DNA of 64,000 nt from Aliiruegeria haliotis (lineage in GTDB: Bacteria; Pseudomonadota; Alphaproteobacteria; Rhodobacterales; Rhodobacteraceae): assembly GCF_003003255.1 (NCBI RefSeq), contig NZ_PVTD01000001.1:372001-436000 (forward strand), given 5' to 3'. The notes beneath the pieces are model-generated. The model searched no databases, was not told the DNA's origin, and saw only the letters and a program-made list of their open reading frames with translations. Both the position numbers and the translations under genes were made by a program. This document shows positions 18,879-27,484 of this stretch, piece by piece; position 1 is the stretch's first letter; each line of letters begins with the position of its first letter.

Positions 18879-19620
18879 CCTTCTGGCAGAGGCCTGGCAG
18901 ACGCCGGGCCTCGCCTACCTCGCCCTCGTCATCGGCGGCGCCGGCCTCGTGCGCGGCTTTGCCGGCTTCGGCACCGGGCTCATCTTCATCCCCCTCGGCT
19001 CGCTGGTGCTCGATCCCGTCTGGGTGATCGTTGCGCTCATGGCGGCCGATCTGGTGGGGACCCTGCCGCTTGTCCCCCGTGCCGTCCGCGATGGACGCCT
19101 CCGCGATGTCGCCGCGCTCGTGCTTGGTTGTGCCATCATGCTGCCGCTCGGCACGATGGTTCTGGAACGGCTGGACGATACGCTCTTTCGCTGGATCGCC
19201 TCCGGACTGGCGTTGCTGATGGTCGCCGTCCTCGCGTCCGGCTGGCGGCACCACATCGTCCTGAATCGCCGTGCGCTGGTGGCCGTCGGTGGACTGGGTG
19301 GATTTCTGGGCGGCACGTCCGGCCTTCCCGGGCCGCCCGTCGTCTTCGCCTACATGAGCGGCCAGTATCCGGCCCAGCGGATCCGGGCCAACACGTTGCT
19401 GTTCCTGCTGCTCTTCGAGTTTCTCCTGGCCGCCACATTCCTGCTGCGTGGGCTGTTTGTGCCGCAGGCCTTCGCGATTGGCGTCCTCCTGATCGTGCCC
19501 TACATCATCGGCAACCTGCTCGGCGCGCGGATCTTTGACCCCAGGCACGCAAGGCTGTATCGCACGGTTGCCTATGTCATCATCGCCGGTTCCGCCATCG
19601 CGGCCCTGCCGGTGTTCTGA
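18871..19620 (+). CDS. TauE/SafE-family membrane permease
   Basis: This 249-residue integral membrane protein has about seven to eight hydrophobic segments. It carries the family's paired glycine-rich motifs: GLVRGFAGFGTGLIFIP in the first half and GGLGGFLGGTSGLPGPPVV in the second. TauE/SafE proteins export or import small organosulfur or sulfite-like anions; the substrate here cannot be read. The start overlaps the secF stop by 8 bp, and the Mth938-like gene follows after 13 bp. The set forms one run with secDF and probably ccm. Confidence 0.85.
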   Translation: MPDLLAEAWQTPGLAYLALVIGGAGLVRGFAGFGTGLIFIPLGSLVLDPVWVIVALMAADLVGTLPLVPRAVRDGRLRDVAALVLGCAIMLPLGTMVLERLDDTLFRWIASGLALLMVAVLASGWRHHIVLNRRALVAVGGLGGFLGGTSGLPGPPVVFAYMSGQYPAQRIRANTLLFLLLFEFLLAATFLLRGLFVPQAFAIGVLLIVPYIIGNLLGARIFDPRHARLYRTVAYVIIAGSAIAALPVF

Positions 19621-19633
19621 AAAGGAGGACCCC

Positions 19634-20014
19634 ATGCGCGTGAACGAGGTCGTTTTCGACGGATCGTTGCCTTTCGAGGGCTACGGCCCCGGTTTCTTCA
19701 CCCTCGGGGGAGAGCGTCACGACGGCAGCCTGATCGTGTCGGGCGACGGGGTGCAGCCCTGGGCGGGCTATGTCGACCCGGCCCCGATCCTTGCGCTGGT
19801 GGACAAGATCGACTTCATCCTACTTGGCACCGGGGCAGAGATCGCACACCCGCCAACCGCTTTCCGCACGGCGCTGGAGGAGGCCGGGATTGGCATAGAG
19901 CCGATGGCGACCCCCTCCGCCTGCCGGACCTACAACGTCCTGCTGAGCGAAGGGCGGCGAGTCGCGGCCGTGGTGCTGGCCTTGCCGGCGGAGGATGCCG
20001 CGGCCGGAGCCTGA
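19634..20014 (+). CDS. Mth938-like (DUF498/NDUFAF3-type) domain protein
   Basis: This 126-residue single-domain protein belongs to the Mth938 family, whose mitochondrial member NDUFAF3 helps assemble respiratory complex I. Typical pieces are YGPGFFTLGGERHDGSLIV, IDFILLGTGAEI and the C-terminal GIGIEPMATPSACRTYNVLL. AAAGGAGGAC lies directly upstream of the ATG. In this order it regularly sits between secF and ccm genes. A role in respiratory-complex assembly is an inference from the family. Confidence 0.8.
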   Translation: MRVNEVVFDGSLPFEGYGPGFFTLGGERHDGSLIVSGDGVQPWAGYVDPAPILALVDKIDFILLGTGAEIAHPPTAFRTALEEAGIGIEPMATPSACRTYNVLLSEGRRVAAVVLALPAEDAAAGA

Positions 20015-20358
20015 ACCGCGGCCGGTCGATCCGGGTCGGACCCGGCGGGTGGCCGATGGTGCCCGCAATCCGTGTCGCCGGTCGATGTTCGCTGCCAAGG
20101 CGAGGCTTCGGGTCCTGGTGATGGTCGCGGCGGAAGTGGTTCCGATCCCGCCCGGTTCATGGCCCCCGCGCATCCGGTGGCATCCGCAGCAGGCCCTTCC
20201 GCGTGCCGCAAAACTCCCCTCTGGGCGCTCGCATCACGCCATGCCGCATGGTCGGAGCCTCCCCGCGCTGTGTCCCCACGGCCAACCGAAGGGGACGCGC
20301 GCGATGTCGCGGGCGCGGTCCCTTCCGGTTCGCCGATGGCTCGGCTAGACCGGGTGCC
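20015..20358. other. Gene-free gap before ccmA with a probable diverged repeat copy
   Basis: These 344 bp carry no supported gene. Positions 20181-20258 resemble the 2309-2365 junction of repeat array 1: ATCCGCAGCAGGCCC, then GTGCCGCAAAACT, then CATGCCGCATGGTCGGAG, against TCCGGGACGGGCCC, GCGCCGAAAACT and GATGCCGATGCGGTCGGG. The order is kept, with a short insertion. No strong terminator or promoter was recognised, so whether ccm is co-transcribed with secDF is unclear. Confidence 0.45.
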
Positions 20359-20976
20359 ATGGAAATGCACGTGACGAACCTGGCCTGCACCCGCGGCGGC
20401 CTTCGGGTGCTGGAAGGGGTGAGCTTTCGCGTCTCTCCCGGCCAGGCGCTGGTGTTGCGCGGACCCAATGGCATCGGCAAGACGACCTTGCTGCGGACGC
20501 TGGCCGGGCTGCAACCGGCCGACGCGGGCAGCGTCGATCCGGGACCCGAGGCGATGGCCTATGCCTCTCATGCCGATGGCAACAAGGCGACGCTGACCGT
20601 CGGGGAAAACCTGACCTTCTGGGCCAGGCTGCACGGGATGACCGACATCGGCGCGGCACTTCGGGATTTCAACCTGGAGACACTGGTGGAGCGGCCGGGC
20701 GGGTCGCTATCGGCTGGTCAGAAGCGCCGGCTTGGCCTTGCCCGCATGGCGGTCACGGGCCGGCCGATCTGGCTCTTCGACGAGCCCACGGTCTCGCTCG
20801 ACACCGACAGCGTGGCCTTGTTCGCCGCGGCCATCACGCGCCACCTCGACGCCGGGGGGAGCGCCGTGATCGCCACCCATATCGATCTGGGGTTGCAGGG
20901 CGAGGTGTTGCAGCTTGGCCCCTTCAAGGCCGAGGCCCCGCAGCATGCGGATGATTTCCACGAGGCCTTCCTGTGA
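20359..20976 (+). CDS. ccmA: CcmA, heme exporter ATP-binding subunit
   Basis: This 205-residue ABC ATPase of cytochrome c maturation powers release of holo-CcmE from the CcmABCD complex. Walker [10 protein letters not shown] is near residue 38, the signature LSAGQKRR near 118 and Walker [13 protein letters not shown] near 137. Its short length without extra domains is typical of CcmA. The ATG at 20359 or the Met two codons later could be used. The gene overlaps ccmB by 4 bp. Confidence 0.93.
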   Translation: MEMHVTNLACTRGGLRVLEGVSFRVSPGQALVLRGPNGIGKTTLLRTLAGLQPADAGSVDPGPEAMAYASHADGNKATLTVGENLTFWARLHGMTDIGAALRDFNLETLVERPGGSLSAGQKRRLGLARMAVTGRPIWLFDEPTVSLDTDSVALFAAAITRHLDAGGSAVIATHIDLGLQGEVLQLGPFKAEAPQHADDFHEAFL

Positions 20977-21629
20977 TCGCGCTGTTGAAACGCGACCTTG
21001 CGCTTGCGGTACGGGCGGGCGGCGGGTTCGGCCTCGCGCTGGCATTCTTCCTGATTGTCGTGACGCTGACACCCTTCGCGGTGGGGCCGAATTCCGCGAC
21101 GCTCTCGGTGATCGCGGCGGGCATCCTGTGGCTCGGGGCGCTGCTGTCATGCCTGCTGTCGCTTGACCGGATCCTTGCGCTCGATTTCGAGGACGGGTCG
21201 CTTGAGCTGCTTGCCACCGCCCCGATCCCGCTCGAAGGAGTTGCCGCGACCAAAGCCGTGGCGCACTGGCTGACGACCGGCCTGCCGCTCACGCTGGTGG
21301 CACCGGCGCTTGGCGTGCTGCTGAACCTGCCCGAGGGCGGATACCTCTGGCTGACGCTATCGCTGGCGATCGGGACACCTGCACTCTCAGTCATCGGGAC
21401 ATTCGGGGCCGCACTCACCGTGGGGCTCAAGCGCGGCGGCCTGCTGCTCTCGCTGATCGTGCTGCCGCTCTACGTGCCAACGTTGATCTTCGGCGCCGAA
21501 GTTGCACGGCGCGGGGCGGAGGGCATGTCCCTCGATACACCGCTCGCGATCCTCGCCGGTATCACGCTGGCGACCATCGCGCTGCTGCCTTTTGCCTCGG
21601 CTGCGGCAATCCGCATCAACCTGCGGTGA
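20973..21629 (+). CDS. ccmB: CcmB, heme exporter membrane subunit
   Basis: This 218-residue protein has six membrane segments and the family's N-terminal [33 protein letters not shown] and [13 protein letters not shown] are diagnostic of CcmB. It starts with GTG inside the ccmA stop (4-bp overlap), so translation is coupled. It pairs with CcmA and CcmC in the inner membrane. Confidence 0.94.
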   Translation: MIALLKRDLALAVRAGGGFGLALAFFLIVVTLTPFAVGPNSATLSVIAAGILWLGALLSCLLSLDRILALDFEDGSLELLATAPIPLEGVAATKAVAHWLTTGLPLTLVAPALGVLLNLPEGGYLWLTLSLAIGTPALSVIGTFGAALTVGLKRGGLLLSLIVLPLYVPTLIFGAEVARRGAEGMSLDTPLAILAGITLATIALLPFASAAAIRINLR

Positions 21630-21685
21630 AAATGTGCGACTAGGCTACGTTGAGGACCCCCAGAGGAACGAATAGGCTCCGCGCC

Positions 21686-22438
21686 ATGTCTGAACGCCTG
21701 ACACGACCCACATCGCTTTGGGAATATGCCAACCCGCGCCGCTTCATGGCCCTTTCGGGCTTCCTGTTGCCGTGGGTCGCCATCGGAACCGCCGCCACGC
21801 TGCTGATCGGCCTTGTGTGGGGGTTCTTCTTCACCCCGGACGACTACCGGCAGGGATCGACGGTGAAGATCATCTATGTCCATGTGCCCTCGGCCATGAT
21901 TGCCATCAACTGCTGGCTGATGATGCTGATCACCTCGCTTGTGTGGCTGATCCGGCGGCACCATGTCTCCGCGCTGGCCGCCAAGGCCGCCGCCCCGATC
22001 GGGGCCACCATGACCGTCATTGCGCTTCTGACCGGCGCCATCTGGGGGCAGCCCATGTGGGGCACCTGGTGGGCCTGGGATCCGCGGCTGACTTCCTTCC
22101 TGATCCTGTTCCTGTTCTACCTCGGATACATGGCGCTCTGGGCGGCGGTGGAGAACCCCGATACCGCGGCGGAGCTGACCTCCGTGCTGTGCATCGTGGG
22201 CTCTGTCTTCGCCGTGCTCAGCCGCTATGCGCTGGTGTTCTGGAACCAGGGACTGCACCAGGGCGCCTCGCTCTCGCTCGACAAGGAGGAGAACGTTTCG
22301 GATGTCTTCTACTGGCCATTGCTGCTCTGCATCGCGGGTTTCGTTGGCTTCTTCATCCTGCTGATCCTGATCCGGACCCGGACAGAGGTGCGCGCGCGCC
22401 GCTTGCAAGCGCTGATTGCACGGGAGCGCATGGCATGA
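21686..22438 (+). CDS. ccmC: CcmC, heme-handling protein
   Basis: This 250-residue membrane protein loads heme onto CcmE. It has six membrane segments and the tryptophan-rich heme motif WGTWWAWDPRLTS near residue 126. Candidate heme-ligand His residues are in VHVPSAMI and the RRHHVSA region. The ATG at 21686 gives the usual length; an upstream in-frame start at 21650 would add 12 unusual residues. The stop overlaps ccmD by 4 bp. Confidence 0.95.
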   Translation: MSERLTRPTSLWEYANPRRFMALSGFLLPWVAIGTAATLLIGLVWGFFFTPDDYRQGSTVKIIYVHVPSAMIAINCWLMMLITSLVWLIRRHHVSALAAKAAAPIGATMTVIALLTGAIWGQPMWGTWWAWDPRLTSFLILFLFYLGYMALWAAVENPDTAAELTSVLCIVGSVFAVLSRYALVFWNQGLHQGASLSLDKEENVSDVFYWPLLLCIAGFVGFFILLILIRTRTEVRARRLQALIARERMA

Positions 22439-22626
22439 TGCCGGATCTTGGAAAGTACGCCGCCGACGTGCTGGCGGCCTATGCCGTCTCTCTCGGCCTG
22501 ATCGCCGTTCTTCTCATCGTGTCATTGCGCCAGTCCCGCAAGACCCGCACCGCCCTTCGGCAGGTGGAGGAATCCCGCCAGGCAAAGGCTTCGGCGCAAC
22601 AGGGGAGTGCCACCGGGAATGGCTAG
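22435..22626 (+). CDS. ccmD: CcmD, heme exporter small subunit
   Basis: This 63-residue small membrane protein connects CcmC to CcmE in the heme-export complex. The order is a short polar start (MMPDLGKYAADVL), one membrane segment (AAYAVSLGLIAVLLIVSL) and a basic/acidic cytoplasmic tail with SLRQSRKTRTALRQVEE. Two adjacent ATG codons (22435 and 22438) could start it. It overlaps ccmC by 4 bp and the next gene by 8 bp. Position, topology and tail all support CcmD. Confidence 0.9.
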   Translation: MMPDLGKYAADVLAAYAVSLGLIAVLLIVSLRQSRKTRTALRQVEESRQAKASAQQGSATGNG

Positions 22627-23158
22627 GATATCACCTCTCATGATTTTGCCTCCGGCGATATTCGCCGCCGTGGCGGGGTTGTTCTTTGCCGGCATGCACC
22701 GGGAAAACCCGGATTCCCTGCCCACGGCACTCAAGGGGCAGCAGGCGCCGACGCTGGAACTGGCACCGCTTGCCGACAAGCCTCTGCTGACCGACGAGGC
22801 CCTGCGCAATGGCGATGTGAAACTGGTCAACTTCTGGGCCAGTTGGTGCGCGCCCTGCCGGGTGGAGCACCCGCAGCTGGTGGAACTCGCCAAGGAAGGC
22901 ATCGAGATCCACGGGATCAACTACAAGGACAAGGACGACAAGGCGCTGGCCTTCTTGTCCGGGCTTGGCGATCCCTACACGCTGAGCGGCACCGATTCCT
23001 CTGGCCGGACGGGCCTCGACTGGGGCGTCTACGGCGTGCCGGAGACCTTCGTGGTCGATGGCGAAGGCCGGATCGTGACCCGCTTCGCCGGGCCGATCAT
23101 TTCCTCGGTACTGGAGAACACCATCCGGCCCGCGATCGAGGAAGCCCGGGGCAACTGA
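22619..23158 (+). CDS. ccmG: CcmG/DsbE thiol:disulfide oxidoreductase
   Basis: This 179-residue membrane-anchored thioredoxin-like protein reduces apocytochrome c thiols or CcmH. It has an N-terminal anchor (LPPAIFAAVAGLFFAGM) and the active site FWASWCAPCR with Cys77 and Cys80. The cis-Pro loop YGVPETFVVD and the conserved LDWGVYG follow. The ATG at 22619 overlaps the ccmD stop. It is the last gene of the run; ccmE, ccmF, ccmH and ccmI are not in this window. Confidence 0.94.
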   Translation: MARISPLMILPPAIFAAVAGLFFAGMHRENPDSLPTALKGQQAPTLELAPLADKPLLTDEALRNGDVKLVNFWASWCAPCRVEHPQLVELAKEGIEIHGINYKDKDDKALAFLSGLGDPYTLSGTDSSGRTGLDWGVYGVPETFVVDGEGRIVTRFAGPIISSVLENTIRPAIEEARGN

Positions 23159-23248
23159 TCCAGCGGTCTTGGGCCCGATCCAAATCGCGCCTGTCGGCTT
23201 TGCGCCCACCGGGCCGGGTCAGGGCAGCCTGCGCCGCCCGGCATGCCA

Positions 23249-24265
23249 TCAGGCCGTGCCTGGCCGCATCTTCCGGCGTTGTCCGCGCGGGGTCGTCCCG
23301 ACCCAACGGTGCATGGCGCGGGTGAAGGCCGTCGGATGCGCGTAGCCCAATGCGTGCGAGAGGTCGGCAAGCCGGCCGGTGTCCAGCTCCAGCCAATCCA
23401 GCGCGGCATCGCGCCGAACCTCGTCGAGCAGCCGCGTGAAGTTGGTTCCCTCCCGGGCGAGATTGCGTTGAAAGGTCCGCTGGCTCATGCCGGCTGCGCG
23501 GGCGACCTGCGCAGAGGTCGGCGTGCCGACTTCCAGAAAGGCGCGAATCAGGAGCCGCACCGTCCCGGTCATCCCCGCTGCCGACCGCAGGCACTCGAGC
23601 CCCGGAGGGATCTCCGGTTTCGAGCCGTTGCCGGGGGCATTGGGAAAGGGTGCGTCCACGATGGCATTGGCTACGGAGGTCATCATGATCTTGTTGCCGG
23701 GAACGAGGTCGCTGCGCATGCCGTCTCGCAGATGATCGAGCCCGGCCGTCGGGTGCGGGAGCATGGCGATCCGGAGCCTGAAGCCGCTGCCGTTCGACAC
23801 TTTGCTGATGAGCAGTTCGAGCATCGCGGCAGTGAATTGCTGAAGGTAGTGCGTCACCTCGGTATCGAGGCTCGTGCCCCAGAAGTGGCGGATCGTCACC
23901 TCCGCCGGACCGGCTTCCAACGCCAGATGTTCGTGGGAGGACAGGTAGGGCAGCGCGTTCGAAACCAGGGCCAGCGCGCTGCGCGGGGTGCGCTCCGCAG
24001 CAAGAAAGGGGCCGATCATTGCGTCGGTCAGTGCCGGCGTCTCCTTAGCAACCCTCAGCAACAAATCCGGCCCGTGTTCCCGCGCGGCGTTGACGAGCAG
24101 ACCCGCCAGGTTGTGCAGCGGAATGACTTGCAGAGGATCGTTGGCGGTCACGTAGCCAAGGTCTGCCTGTTCGAGCAAGGCATCCAGAGAGCGTTGGTTC
24201 TGCTGCATCCAGATAAAGAGCGGTCCAAGCGCGGCGGCTCTGATCCCCGGAATCTGGTTGGCCAT
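23249..24265 (-). CDS. AraC-family transcriptional regulator
   Basis: This regulator of about 338 residues has an N-terminal arabinose-binding-like sensor region of the kind seen in OruR/ArgR/CdhR-type AraC proteins. The C-terminal double helix-turn-helix contains PTSAQVARAAGMSQRTFQRNL and LADLSHALGYAHPTAFTRAM, with the diagnostic GTTPRGQRR end. The ATG at 24265 begins MANQIPGIR; an upstream in-frame start (24310) is less likely. It is divergent from the porin gene across about 125 bp and is the obvious candidate to control the porin and the two secreted paralogues. Confidence 0.85.
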   Translation of the reverse strand: MANQIPGIRAAALGPLFIWMQQNQRSLDALLEQADLGYVTANDPLQVIPLHNLAGLLVNAAREHGPDLLLRVAKETPALTDAMIGPFLAAERTPRSALALVSNALPYLSSHEHLALEAGPAEVTIRHFWGTSLDTEVTHYLQQFTAAMLELLISKVSNGSGFRLRIAMLPHPTAGLDHLRDGMRSDLVPGNKIMMTSVANAIVDAPFPNAPGNGSKPEIPPGLECLRSAAGMTGTVRLLIRAFLEVGTPTSAQVARAAGMSQRTFQRNLAREGTNFTRLLDEVRRDAALDWLELDTGRLADLSHALGYAHPTAFTRAMHRWVGTTPRGQRRKMRPGTA

Positions 24266-24390
24266 GTCAAAGGTCTCTCGCGGTGCAGTCCCCACCGGGC
24301 ATAGAACCACGCGCGGTCGAAAAACCCAACCCGCGAGCGAAGAATGTGGCGCGCAAGGGTAATATAGATCGGATCCTGTGGTCTAAGCTG

Positions 24391-25722
24391 ATGGTATGGC
24401 CTGACAATCACAGCCGGGATGGGACATTGCCAACGCGACTTTTGAACGACGGGCTGAGAGCCCTTGCCATCCTCGTGGCGGGCGTCACACCGGTTGCCGC
24501 GCAGGACAGCGTGGCGCAACCACCTTCCGCGACCAAGTCGGGATTCACACAGCCCGCGTCGCTTGAAGGCCCCGACGGTGTCACGACATCGCTTGTCGAA
24601 GATGACGCCGTGAGGGGAGGTCTGCTCTCGCCGCGCGGGACGCTGAAGGCCTTTGACCCATGGTACGCCTGGAAGCGGCGCCTGAACGACGATTTGGGCC
24701 TGCAACTGAGTTTCAGCTTCCAGACGCTCGCCCAGCGAACCGACGAGACGCTGACCGGTGTGGACAATGCCGCCGCGACCAGAGGCCAGATACAGGGCTC
24801 GTGGACACTGGTTGACCGGGGCGGTTCCAGTCCCGGCAAGCTGACGTTCCGAATCCGGAACCGGCAGGCGTGGGACGGGAACATCCCGCCCTCGCAACTC
24901 GCCTACCAGTTCGGCAGTATCATCAATTCCGGAACCGGCTTTGGGTCCAATGGAATGGAATTGAACGAACTGGCCTGGCGCCAGTCGTTCATGGACGGTC
25001 GCTTGCGGTTCATATTCGGCAACATGAGCGCCATCGCCTGGTACAACACCCACGCACTCTCCGGCTCGCTGTCGGGGTTCCAGAATACCGGCATGCAGTC
25101 GAGCCTCAGCAAACCGGGGCCCGGGCGCGGCCTGGGCTTCGGGCTCGCATACCAGTTCACGCCCAACCTCGTGGTGCTGGGCGGCGTCCACGATGCAAAC
25201 TCGACGGCCACCATGAACCCGCTGGAGACGATCAAGCAGCACGAGTACTTCTACGCTGCCGAATTGCGCTACCTGCCGTCGGGCATCGAGAAACAGCAGT
25301 GGGACGCGTTCAAGGTCCAGGTCTGGCACCAGGATGCGCGTGCGGAAAAGGGGTTGGAGGCGTCCAGCGGCGTGTCGCTACAGGCGGGCTACCTCTTCAA
25401 CGATATCTGGTACCCCTTTGCCTTCGGCGGCTGGTCGGACGGGAACGCATCGATCTTCAAGCAGGATCTGGTCGCCGGGCTCGGGGTGAAGATCCCGACC
25501 CGAAACCGCCCGTCGACGGACATGTTCGGCGTCGCCGCCGGGTGGGGCGACCCTTCTGCCGATGGGCTTCAGGACCAGTACACGGCGGAGGTTTTCTATC
25601 GGCTGCAACTTCTTGCGTCCTTCGCGCTTACGCCATCGGTTCAAGTGGTGCGCGATCCGGCGGCGAACCCGGACGCGGATCAGGTCGTCCTTTGGGGACT
25701 TCGCACGCGGATACAGTTCTGA
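24391..25722 (+). CDS. Carbohydrate-porin-like (OprB-type) outer membrane protein
   Basis: This protein of about 443 residues has a signal region (LRALAILVAGVTPVAAQ) and alternating beta-strand patterns to the end. It closes with the outer-membrane barrel signature LWGLRTRIQF (terminal Phe). Segments such as GFQNTGMQSSLSKPGPGRGLG and ELRYLPSG recall OprB-like carbohydrate porins. Two starts are possible: ATG 24391 or an in-frame TTG near 24427 after a GGGATGGGA site. It is followed within 101 bp by the first of two secreted paralogues on the same strand, which suggests a shared transcript. Its solute is unknown. Confidence 0.75.
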   Translation: MVWPDNHSRDGTLPTRLLNDGLRALAILVAGVTPVAAQDSVAQPPSATKSGFTQPASLEGPDGVTTSLVEDDAVRGGLLSPRGTLKAFDPWYAWKRRLNDDLGLQLSFSFQTLAQRTDETLTGVDNAAATRGQIQGSWTLVDRGGSSPGKLTFRIRNRQAWDGNIPPSQLAYQFGSIINSGTGFGSNGMELNELAWRQSFMDGRLRFIFGNMSAIAWYNTHALSGSLSGFQNTGMQSSLSKPGPGRGLGFGLAYQFTPNLVVLGGVHDANSTATMNPLETIKQHEYFYAAELRYLPSGIEKQQWDAFKVQVWHQDARAEKGLEASSGVSLQAGYLFNDIWYPFAFGGWSDGNASIFKQDLVAGLGVKIPTRNRPSTDMFGVAAGWGDPSADGLQDQYTAEVFYRLQLLASFALTPSVQVVRDPAANPDADQVVLWGLRTRIQF

Positions 25723-25823
25723 GGCCAATTCGGGGGCGTTACCAGACGGCCAGGCGTTTGAAAATAATTCAGTCTTTCAGAGCTGTGGCTTTTGGAAGTG
25801 ACATTGAAAAGGGAGGATACGTG

Positions 25824-26513
25824 ATGCGTCAGATCAAACCGGTCGGAACCCTGGCGACTCTGTTCGCGGTTGGTACCGTGGCGGCAACGCTTCCCGCGGT
25901 CGCGGAGCAAAAGATGGAGTCCGTCAATCTGACCGACATCCGCGGCATGAAGTTCTGCGAGTTCCTGCTGATCTCCGACAAGGATGTGGTGATCTACAAT
26001 ACCTCTGCCTCGAATGGCTGCCCGGAGGACACGTGGAAGGCGCTGGATACCGCGTCGATTGCGGCCGCTCACGGTGTCGGAAAAGTCCAGTTGAACGGCC
26101 CGCATTTCTGGATCATGGACGAGCAGACAATTGGCCTTGGCGACACCGGAACGTTCGGCGGCATTGAGGCACGCTATGCCGCGACGCTGCCGCTCTCGGC
26201 GCTTGGCTCGGGCACCGGATCGACACCCTACGCGCCCTATACGAGCGCCAAGGACCAGACGATGGTTTTCAGGGCCGGACAGCCTGTCTACCAGCTGATC
26301 GGTCCTGACGGCAGCACCTACATCCTGAACGCCTATGGCGCAGAGGTGCAGGATGGCGACCCGGCCAACCTGGCTACGCAGCTTTCGCCGGCAGAGGGCT
26401 GGGCGTTCCAGGTGCAGATCCCGGCGGAGGACCTGACGATCCGGGGAAGCTCAGAGACGCCCGTGCACATGGTGGGTGACGACCTGCATCAATACTACAC
26501 ACGGCTGGAGTAG
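25824..26513 (+). CDS. Secreted protein of unknown family, tandem paralogue 1
   Basis: I do not recognise this family. It is 229 residues with a signal peptide (LATLFAVGTVAATLPAVAEQ). Strongly shared with the next gene are IRGMKFCEF, IYNTSASNGCPED, DEQTI, FGGIEARYAATLP, TYILNAYGAEVQDGDPANLA, QLSPAEGW and DLHQYYTR. Two conserved Cys residues may form a disulfide. GGGAGGATAC precedes the ATG. It probably acts in the periplasm or outside the cell together with the porin upstream. No catalytic motif is evident. Confidence 0.85.
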   Translation: MRQIKPVGTLATLFAVGTVAATLPAVAEQKMESVNLTDIRGMKFCEFLLISDKDVVIYNTSASNGCPEDTWKALDTASIAAAHGVGKVQLNGPHFWIMDEQTIGLGDTGTFGGIEARYAATLPLSALGSGTGSTPYAPYTSAKDQTMVFRAGQPVYQLIGPDGSTYILNAYGAEVQDGDPANLATQLSPAEGWAFQVQIPAEDLTIRGSSETPVHMVGDDLHQYYTRLE

Positions 26514-26604
26514 CCGGCTGGGGCGGGGGCAACCGGGTCGGGTGGGAGCCCGGTCTCGAGTGTCCACTTCCGGTCGGAAATCCGATGAAACAGGAGAGAA
26601 AACA

Positions 26605-27321
26605 ATGATCTGGAAAACTCCGCGAGTGCGATGGCCGGGAGCCGCCCATTGCCTGATTGTGGCGACCGCGCTGGCCGCCTCCACGGCGTCTGCCGAGGAC
26701 GAGCACACCATGGAAGAGTTCTATCTCAAGGATGCTCGCGGGATGCGGTATTGCGAGATCGGACTGATCTTCGACCACGGGGCCGACATCTACAACACCT
26801 CCGCCTCCGCCGGATGCCCCGAGGACAAGTGGCAGGCGCTGGATGTCGATGCGCTGGCTGAGGAGCATGGCGCAAGGGGGGCGTTCCTCAATGGGCCGAA
26901 GTTCTGGGCGACGGATGAACAGACCATCAACCTCGCCGAAACGAAGAGCTTTGGCGGCATCGAGGCCCGCTATGGCGCCACGCTGCCCGCTGAGGCGCTC
27001 GCGGAGAGCGAAAGCGCGCAGGCCTACGCCGGGTTCACCAGCACCAAGAAACAGACGCTGATCTTCAAGGCCGGGCGACCGGTCTACGAACTGGTCGATC
27101 CGGAGGGCAACACCTACATCCTGAATGCCTACGGCGCAGAGGTGAAGGACGGCGATCCCGCCAATCTCGCCAGTCAGCTTTCGCCGGCCGAAGGCTGGAG
27201 CTTCCGGGTCGTCACGCCGGAAGAGGATCTGATCGTGCAGCCCCCGGCCGAAGGCCTGACCCAGATGGTGGGCGACGACATGCACCAGTATTACACCCGC
27301 CACGGCAAGGTGGGGCAATGA
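26605..27321 (+). CDS. Secreted protein of unknown family, tandem paralogue 2
   Basis: This 238-residue protein is clearly paralogous to the preceding gene, at roughly 55-60% identity by eye over the mature part. It has its own signal peptide (LIVATALAASTASAED) and ribosome site (CAGGAGAGAA). Shared blocks are ARGMRYCEI, IYNTSASAGCPEDKW, DEQTI, FGGIEARYGATLP, YILNAYGAEVKDGDPANLA, QLSPAEGW and MHQYYTR. The two conserved Cys are kept. It lies 91 bp after paralogue 1, so a tandem duplication with divergence is likely. Function is unknown. Confidence 0.85.
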   Translation: MIWKTPRVRWPGAAHCLIVATALAASTASAEDEHTMEEFYLKDARGMRYCEIGLIFDHGADIYNTSASAGCPEDKWQALDVDALAEEHGARGAFLNGPKFWATDEQTINLAETKSFGGIEARYGATLPAEALAESESAQAYAGFTSTKKQTLIFKAGRPVYELVDPEGNTYILNAYGAEVKDGDPANLASQLSPAEGWSFRVVTPEEDLIVQPPAEGLTQMVGDDMHQYYTRHGKVGQ

Positions 27322-27484
27322 CCTTCGCGCTTACAGCGGTGCAATCCGCGGCGCGCCAACGATAGGACGAAATCGGGCCACACCGCGCGACCGCCAAGAG
27401 CCATGTCGCGGGCGTCGGTCGCGCGTCAGGCCCGATTGACCGGAGTTTGATATCCAGAATTGGTGCCGGCCTGAGCCGGGCCGG

